From an uncultured Lachnospiraceae bacterium (GTDB taxonomy: Bacteria; Bacillota; Clostridia; Lachnospirales; Lachnospiraceae): 45,911 nt of DNA. The DNA is taken from positions 1-45,911 of the forward strand of contig CACYMJ010000013.1 of the NCBI GenBank assembly GCA_902775485.1, written 5' to 3'. Below the pieces are notes generated by a model. The model made no database searches. It saw nothing but the letters and a program-made list of their open reading frames with translations, and was not told the origin of the DNA. The position numbers and the translations under genes are program-made. Positions 40,748 to 45,911 of this stretch are shown piece after piece. Each line of letters starts with the position of its first letter. Position 1 is the stretch's first letter.

Positions 40748-42356
40748 TTACATATTCCCTCGGTATAGTCACTGTTACGGTTGTTCCGATACCTTTCTCG
40801 GATTCTATCATGAATCTGACATTGCCTTCCGTGGCGATCTTTAAACGAAGACATGCATTTACGATTCCGATCCGCCCGCCGGCCTTTAGTTCATCTATCG
40901 ATGCCTCCTCCATCTTTTTGCGAAGATTTGCGGCATCCTCATCGCCTATTCCCTCTCCGGTATCTTCTATCTCTATCACAAGATCCTGAGGGGTTTTGTA
41001 TACTCTCACAAATATCCATCCGGGACTGGACTTACCCTCTATTCCGTGAACACACGCATTTTCCACAAACGTTACTATCGTAAGCCTCGGGATCAGCATT
41101 CGCTTGCATGAGTCTTCCACGTCGATCTCATATGACAGCCTGTCGCCGAACCTGTACTGCTGAAGCCGCAGATAAGCATCGACAAAATCCATCTCGCTCT
41201 CTATGGTGATGTGATCCTCGTTCCAGTCTGCATTCTTTCGTTCGATAACGGCCAGCTTTTCAACCATCTCAGCCGTCTCATCCTCACCCCGCAGGATGCT
41301 GTGCATCCTGATGCTCTCGAGTGCATTGAACAGAAAATGCGGATTGATCTGCGAATGCAGGGCCAGAAGCTCAGCCTGCTGCCTGGCAATATCCATCTCC
41401 TGTTCCTTGAGCCTGCCCGCCTGAACCGTCTGGGTAAGCTTTGCAAAGAATACCGGGAAAAGAGCATTGACGATCAGCATCACCAGAAGCAGCGGCCAGA
41501 ACTTTTTGATCGTAGTAAGGCCCGGCCCCATCTCCTCGAGTATGTTGATATTAAAAACGCTTCCCGAATAAACGAACTGTCTTGTGTATCCGACCGGTCT
41601 GTCTATTTCACTAAGATCGGTAAATTCATCGGATATATTGTTGTTTCCGCCCGTAAACACAAATGCATGATCGTCATCGCTTATATAACCTTCGGTTCCT
41701 GCAAGCGCAGACTGCATGTTTCCCGAAAAAGTCCAGTAGTCTATATTGATCACACAGATCTTATTGTATTTTCCCCGGGGATGGTGCTCCATCCGGCTGA
41801 TATACAGCAGTTTCCTTCGAGGTTTTGTCACAGGAGACGAATCCCTGTCATAATAAAACACGACACACGAATCACTTCCGGATTCTTCAAACTGTTTATA
41901 CCACTCCTTGTCACTGATCCTGCTGATGCTGTATATGCCTCCGCCGTTGATTATCGTCGGATTGTCCGTATATATCTCCAGGGATGAATTGTTGATCGAA
42001 CACAGTGCTTTTAAGAACTTGTTGTTTGCAAATTTGGTATATTCCTGATAATAATCAACGTTACGTTCATAGTTGGTCTCCAGGAAATCCTGGATCTCAT
42101 CACTCTTCGTAACATTCATCGAAATATTAGCAGCCCCGTCAATTATCTTTCCGAACTGGTATGCAATGTTTTCCGCGCTTATCTCATATGAATGTCTCAC
42201 ATCACTTTTTCCGGAACTGATGAACATTCCGACAAAGATCAGGTCGGTTACGATCAGGGGGACAATTATGCACAGCAAATAGAGCACGACCATGTTTTTG
42301 GGCCATACCGAAGATCCTTCTTTCTTTTTTGAAAAGAATTCCCTGACCGCCTCCAT
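40725..42356 (-). CDS. YesM-type sensor histidine kinase of the xylan locus
   Basis: Protein of 543 residues. TM1 at about 22-47, a large extracellular region at about 48-283 (Cache-like size), TM2 at about 286-305. No clear HAMP follows; a short helical linker leads to the His_kinase box LHSQINPHFLFN with H340. The ATPase domain has ENACVHGIEGK, EDTGEGIGDED and GIGTTVTVTIP. It probably senses extracellular xylan fragments directly. It lies seven bases after the esterase gene and overlaps its regulator. Confidence 0.91.
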   Translation of the reverse strand: MEAVREFFSKKKEGSSVWPKNMVVLYLLCIIVPLIVTDLIFVGMFISSGKSDVRHSYEISAENIAYQFGKIIDGAANISMNVTKSDEIQDFLETNYERNVDYYQEYTKFANNKFLKALCSINNSSLEIYTDNPTIINGGGIYSISRISDKEWYKQFEESGSDSCVVFYYDRDSSPVTKPRRKLLYISRMEHHPRGKYNKICVINIDYWTFSGNMQSALAGTEGYISDDDHAFVFTGGNNNISDEFTDLSEIDRPVGYTRQFVYSGSVFNINILEEMGPGLTTIKKFWPLLLVMLIVNALFPVFFAKLTQTVQAGRLKEQEMDIARQQAELLALHSQINPHFLFNALESIRMHSILRGEDETAEMVEKLAVIERKNADWNEDHITIESEMDFVDAYLRLQQYRFGDRLSYEIDVEDSCKRMLIPRLTIVTFVENACVHGIEGKSSPGWIFVRVYKTPQDLVIEIEDTGEGIGDEDAANLRKKMEEASIDELKAGGRIGIVNACLRLKIATEGNVRFMIESEKGIGTTVTVTIPREYVNEKSIAR

Positions 42357-42363
42357 TGTTATC

Positions 42364-43974
42364 TTACCCGTTAAGAGACGATACGATCACATCCGCGATC
42401 ATCTTTCCTATCGGCTCTTTGCGCTGCGGATGAAGATCGTTAAGTTCACCCGTACCGTATGATCTAACCAGGTAAAATCCCTGTATGCCGCAGCATTTCT
42501 CCTGGGCTTCCATCAGGCCGCGCCATGCCTTTCCGCCGTCATAGGATATCTCTTCCATTCTCGCGTTAAATTCCGGCAGCTGTACACAGATGTACGGGAT
42601 ATCGTCATCCCAGAGAGTGCGAAGGCCGCTTATGAACTTTTCGGTAAGAGCCTTGTATTCGAAATTGCGCTGACAGTTGGACTCTCCCTGATAAAATGCG
42701 AACGCTTTCATCGCAAAGCCTGCCAGTGGCTCGAGCATTCCGTAATGCAGGGCAGTTGGCTTCCAGCTGACGAATACCTGATCCTTTGATGCCTCGCATC
42801 TGTTTCCGACAAGATACTTCCACTCGCCGCCAAGATATTCAATATGATCGACTCCCTCAAGCCTTTCGTTAAATCCGTCGGATATCCTCCTGCCGCTTCC
42901 GAACACTATCCCGTATATCTTTCCCGGGGTGATCCTTCCGTATCCCTTTTCAACGCCTATACGAAGCACGACCGTATTCTCTCCTTCATGAATAAGTCCT
43001 TCCGGGATCGGATAACGCCTGGGAGGATATGTGTATTCGGTATTGCCGATAAATTCCCCGTTGACGTAGCAGCTGTCAAAATCAACTATGGTCCCAAACC
43101 AGAGTGAAGCGGCTTTTCCGACGTATTCGGACGGTACGGTAAACTCCTTCGCTATCCAGAGACTTCCGATGAACCCGTCCAGTTCCGTATCGGAAAAGAA
43201 ATCAGGGAATACGATGCTGCGCCCTTCCTTGAGTATCTGTCGGCCGTACTCGTAGTGCAGTTTGATCCCTGCATCACCCCTGTCCAGATCCTCAAGCCAT
43301 TTGGCCGCATTTTTTTCGTTACTCTCAAGTATTTCTGCCTTATATGCGTCATCGGAAAACTTTTCGGCCTCGCCTAAAGCCTCGTCAAAACCTTCAAGCA
43401 TCTGCGTGCTCATGAACGCCTCTATCGGGGCACCGCCCATGGTGATATCGACTATGCCGACAGCAACGTCCTCGGCAAGTCTTAAATGCTTTGCCGTAAA
43501 ATACCCTACTGCCGAAAACGGATCGATCGACTCCGGCGACAGGCTCTTCCACTCACCGGTCACAACATCCTTAATGGTCCTTCCGAAAACGGCATTTTCG
43601 ATGACCTTAAACGTTCGAAGCTTATTATCGGTCTTTTTCCATTCATCCGGATATGTCTCGCGCACGCGCTCCATCGGAAACTCCATGTTCGACTGACCGC
43701 AGACCATAATGACATCCCCGATCCATACATCACTGCAGCTTATGCATCCGCCGTCATCCTGCGATGCTTTGAGAACATACGGACCGCCCTTGTCCATTGC
43801 CGGAAGATATGCGTCAAATCTGCCGTCTGCATCTGCGACGCACTGCTGCGAGCCCTGTTCGAGAGTTACCGTTACCGTCCCTTTCGGCTCGGCAAATCCC
43901 CACACATGTATCTGTTTGTTCCGCTGCAGTATAACGCCGTCAGAAAAAATCCTTGCAAATGATAATCCGTTCAT
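42364..43974 (-). CDS. SASA-family SGNH acetylesterase (CE20-like), probable xylo-oligosaccharide deacetylase
   Basis: Protein of 536 residues without a signal peptide, so intracellular. The SGNH blocks are GQSNMEFP with nucleophile S95, MGGAPIEAF near 179-187, YQGESN (428-433), and NDLHPQR with D513 and H515. A beta-sandwich resembling a GH2 sugar-binding domain is inserted at about 262-360 (LWIAKEFTVP through VLRIGVEKGYGRI). This layout matches xylan-acting CE20-type esterases as well as proteins annotated as sialate O-acetylesterases. No sialic-acid genes are present, while a GH8 enzyme and GH115 remnant are, so acetyl removal from xylo-oligosaccharides is the better call. GGAG precedes the ATG. 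Confidence 0.85.
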   Translation of the reverse strand: MNGLSFARIFSDGVILQRNKQIHVWGFAEPKGTVTVTLEQGSQQCVADADGRFDAYLPAMDKGGPYVLKASQDDGGCISCSDVWIGDVIMVCGQSNMEFPMERVRETYPDEWKKTDNKLRTFKVIENAVFGRTIKDVVTGEWKSLSPESIDPFSAVGYFTAKHLRLAEDVAVGIVDITMGGAPIEAFMSTQMLEGFDEALGEAEKFSDDAYKAEILESNEKNAAKWLEDLDRGDAGIKLHYEYGRQILKEGRSIVFPDFFSDTELDGFIGSLWIAKEFTVPSEYVGKAASLWFGTIVDFDSCYVNGEFIGNTEYTYPPRRYPIPEGLIHEGENTVVLRIGVEKGYGRITPGKIYGIVFGSGRRISDGFNERLEGVDHIEYLGGEWKYLVGNRCEASKDQVFVSWKPTALHYGMLEPLAGFAMKAFAFYQGESNCQRNFEYKALTEKFISGLRTLWDDDIPYICVQLPEFNARMEEISYDGGKAWRGLMEAQEKCCGIQGFYLVRSYGTGELNDLHPQRKEPIGKMIADVIVSSLNG

Positions 43975-43987
43975 TTTTTACTCCTTT

Positions 43988-44019
43988 GTTGTGATCCATT
44001 ATGGTTTCCGGTTGTGATC
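43988..44019. repeat. GTTGTGATC direct repeat between esterase and mosaic gene
   Basis: GTTGTGATC occurs at 43988-43996 and 44011-44019, 23 bases apart, in the 50-base gap upstream of the esterase gene. It could be a regulator site for a promoter of the esterase-kinase-regulator unit, but no clear -10 is visible. Confidence 0.35.
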
Positions 44020-44024
44020 ATCCG

Positions 44025-45866
44025 TTAGGAATGAAAGCTCTCCGGCGGTCCGAGATACGAATACGGAAGCGTTTCTCCCTCACGCGTGATAACTATCTTT
44101 TCGAGAACGAATCCGGGATACAGCGCTCCTATCGTAAGTTCATTGATACCCTCCGAAAGCTGTACGGTTATCGTTTTGATACGTATATTGTCAAGCACTC
44201 CCTCTGACCAGGCTGTATTTCCCGCAGCAACCGAATATCCTTCCGGTATCATGTCGTCCGTTATCGTATCAAGCGAATTTACCGAATACGAGAACAACAG
44301 CGTGTTGTCAGGATACGGCGGATTGGCAGGTGATGTGTACAAGCTTATATCATACCGGCCCGCCCGGGCTATCATAAACGAATATGTTACCTTGGGCGAA
44401 TCAGCCTGTGTAAATATAACGTTCTGGGGATATGCCTTTATCGACGAGCCCTCTCTTGCGAGTCCCTCAACCGTCTCAAAAGAACCGGACTTTGAATCGG
44501 TCTTTTTTGACCAGTTTACGGCGACTATGGAAATATATCCCGATCCGTCGTCAAAAAAGACGCCTGTATACGTGTTCTTTTCTGTTTTGTCCGGCAGTCT
44601 TTTGATACCGACCGGAACCCTTATGACGATCGTATTGTTTTCCGATGTTACCCTGACCGTTCCGGACGGATTTTTATCATCGCCGCCGATCGCGCTTCTG
44701 TCAACGGAAATAAATACTTTCCGGCTCTTTCCGCATTTGACGCTCCTCTTGTGATCTTCGATCTTTATGAATCCGTCATCACTTTCAATGACATAAGATA
44801 CCCTGCCGGATGAAGCTGTGGACAGTTCTATGTATCCGCCGTCTGATGAGGGATCGAGCGCATCCGGTAATGTAAGCTCGCGTCCGGTCCAGAATCCGCC
44901 TTCGGTATATTCTCCCGTTGACGGAATGCTCACGATAAGCCTTGGCTTGTTCGCGCACTCAAAAGTATGGACTATCGGGTACTGGCACTGTTCCTCGCAC
45001 CAGTATTTAAAACCGATATGCTCCGACAGGCCCATTGCGTACCATTTTTCTCCATGGATCCGGTGAAGTCCTTCGACAAGTTTTCTGTCCTCTTTGATGC
45101 AGTCATCTATCCTGCCCGCAAGAGTATTCGCCACCGTTGAGCCCATACGGGCATAGGCATGATTCAGGCCGGTGTATATCCACATCTTTTGAACGTTCAT
45201 GACAGCCTTAAGCGGAAGGTAAACCAGTTCATAGAACGCAAATGATGAAGAGTATTCGTCCTTATACAGACGCTCCGCCCTCTTTTCCAGATCCTCTATC
45301 CTTGTCCGGCACTCATTCTCCTCTTCATCAAGGCGCTGCATCTCTACATCTTCAGTGAATATAACCTTTTCCTTCAACGTGCCGTCAGCTTCACGCAGCT
45401 TTCTGTAACGGAGCAGATCCAGTGTATCCTCTCCGTTTATCTTCTCATCGGTAGTCCTGGAAATATCCGACTCATTAAGCTCCTTAAGATCGAGGATCAG
45501 ATCCTCGTATTTCTCCAGCAGATCTTTACGCTTCTCTTCTTTCCTGGTCGCCTCTTCATGCTCCCTCTGGCGGCGCGCATTGGATTCTTCCAGCTGCTTT
45601 TGCCATTCAACCTTCCATTCTTCATACCGCAGGCCGCGCTCTGTTGCATCTATCATATTTGCCCCTGCTGCGGTAAGCTTTATCGTTGTTTCATTTCCGC
45701 GTTTTCTCTGGGATGTAAGGATATAATAATCCTTCCAGATATCATATAATGCTAATTCATGTGTAAAATCTGTATCGATCCGGTCGTAAGGCATATATTC
45801 GGCATAATAGGCCGCGCCAAAAAGGAATTTGTCATATTTTGGGGAAAAAGAGTATTCTGTATTCAA
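44025..45866 (-). CDS. Mosaic ORF: GH42-like start, coiled-coil middle, GH115 C-terminal part
   Basis: Protein of 613 residues from a TTG at 45866 with AGAGGTG upstream. Residues 1-34 (FLFGAAYYAEYMPYDRIDTDF end) look like the first strand of a GH42-type beta-galactosidase, then stop resembling it. Residues 35-~185 are unrelated: a wing-like TIKLTAAGANMI piece and a long charged coiled coil. From about residue 190-205 (SSFAFYELVYLPLKAVMNVQ) to the end it follows the C-terminal half of GH115 alpha-glucuronidases, including EKWYAMGLSEHIGFKYWCEEQ (271-291, split in family by a loop) and a final beta-sandwich. GH115 proteins are usually 800-1000 residues and the catalytic barrel is missing, so no glycosidase activity is expected. 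It may be a fusion from rearrangement, a pseudogene, or an assembly chimera. Confidence 0.7.
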   Translation of the reverse strand: MNTEYSFSPKYDKFLFGAAYYAEYMPYDRIDTDFTHELALYDIWKDYYILTSQRKRGNETTIKLTAAGANMIDATERGLRYEEWKVEWQKQLEESNARRQREHEEATRKEEKRKDLLEKYEDLILDLKELNESDISRTTDEKINGEDTLDLLRYRKLREADGTLKEKVIFTEDVEMQRLDEEENECRTRIEDLEKRAERLYKDEYSSSFAFYELVYLPLKAVMNVQKMWIYTGLNHAYARMGSTVANTLAGRIDDCIKEDRKLVEGLHRIHGEKWYAMGLSEHIGFKYWCEEQCQYPIVHTFECANKPRLIVSIPSTGEYTEGGFWTGRELTLPDALDPSSDGGYIELSTASSGRVSYVIESDDGFIKIEDHKRSVKCGKSRKVFISVDRSAIGGDDKNPSGTVRVTSENNTIVIRVPVGIKRLPDKTEKNTYTGVFFDDGSGYISIVAVNWSKKTDSKSGSFETVEGLAREGSSIKAYPQNVIFTQADSPKVTYSFMIARAGRYDISLYTSPANPPYPDNTLLFSYSVNSLDTITDDMIPEGYSVAAGNTAWSEGVLDNIRIKTITVQLSEGINELTIGALYPGFVLEKIVITREGETLPYSYLGPPESFHS

Positions 45867-45911
45867 TCTGACACCTCTTAATTAGTATGGATAATATAGA
45901 TTGCTGCTAAT

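Noticed and set aside
42364-43974. Sialate O-acetylesterase role
   Set aside because: No sialic-acid catabolic or transport genes are present. The inserted beta-sandwich and xylan neighbours fit a CE20-like esterase better.
44025-45866. Calling this a functional beta-galactosidase or alpha-glucuronidase
   Set aside because: Only 34 residues of the former and the non-catalytic C-terminal part of the latter are present.

Overview
The window looks like chromosome from an anaerobic, low-to-mid GC Firmicute, most likely a plant-fibre-degrading Lachnospiraceae (Butyrivibrio/Roseburia-like). This is judged from gene content and protein style: ABC sugar importers with lipoprotein binding proteins, YesM/AraC-type two-component pairs, xylan enzymes, and a Re-citrate-synthase-like protein. 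No 16S or other marker is present, so the family is an inference. Every gene I accept lies on the minus strand, so transcription runs from high to low coordinates. I see no tRNA, rRNA, CRISPR array or transposase.

Left part (about 97-14500) is a signalling block. From its own promoter near 7970, a five-gene operon encodes a lipoprotein, an XpaC-family protein, a TelA-family protein and two collinear membrane EAL proteins. One EAL protein has all the catalytic residues; the other has lost two key glutamates. Upstream lies a second module: a FIST-domain sensor followed by an 858-residue protein. That protein fuses two ferredoxin clusters, an [FeFe]-hydrogenase-like domain, a further Fe-S domain, a degenerate GGDEF and an intact EAL. 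It looks like a redox- or gas-sensing c-di-GMP phosphodiesterase and is the most unusual gene here. A DUF2298 membrane protein and a 145-residue unknown connect this block to the arabinose genes.

Middle (14507-22862) is a sugar operon: a binding protein, a highly structured intercistronic region, an ATPase and two permeases of the YtfR/YtfT/YjfF type, a second binding lipoprotein, then araB and araD. The likely substrate is L-arabinose, perhaps as the furanose. Next (23036-28577) comes a zinc-efflux operon: a free HMA metallochaperone, a P1B-2 ATPase and a SmtB/CzrA-like repressor, with a textbook promoter and a palindromic operator. It continues, with a one-base gap, into a response regulator and sensor kinase that probably control the adjacent sugar operon. 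Positions 28762-30914 hold a Re-citrate/isopropylmalate-synthase-family enzyme and a phosphopantetheinyl transferase. Positions 30975-34147 hold a polysaccharide O-acetylation pair (AlgX/DHHW-like and MBOAT) plus a small unknown.

Right part (34207-45866) is a xylan/xylo-oligosaccharide locus: a mosaic ORF containing the C-terminal part of a GH115 alpha-glucuronidase, a SASA/CE20-like acetylesterase, a YesM-type kinase, an AraC-type regulator, an extracellular binding protein, LplB/LplC-like permeases and a GH8 exo-oligoxylanase. The promoter of the binding protein carries a 22-bp-period direct repeat next to the -35 position, as expected for activation by the neighbouring AraC-type regulator.
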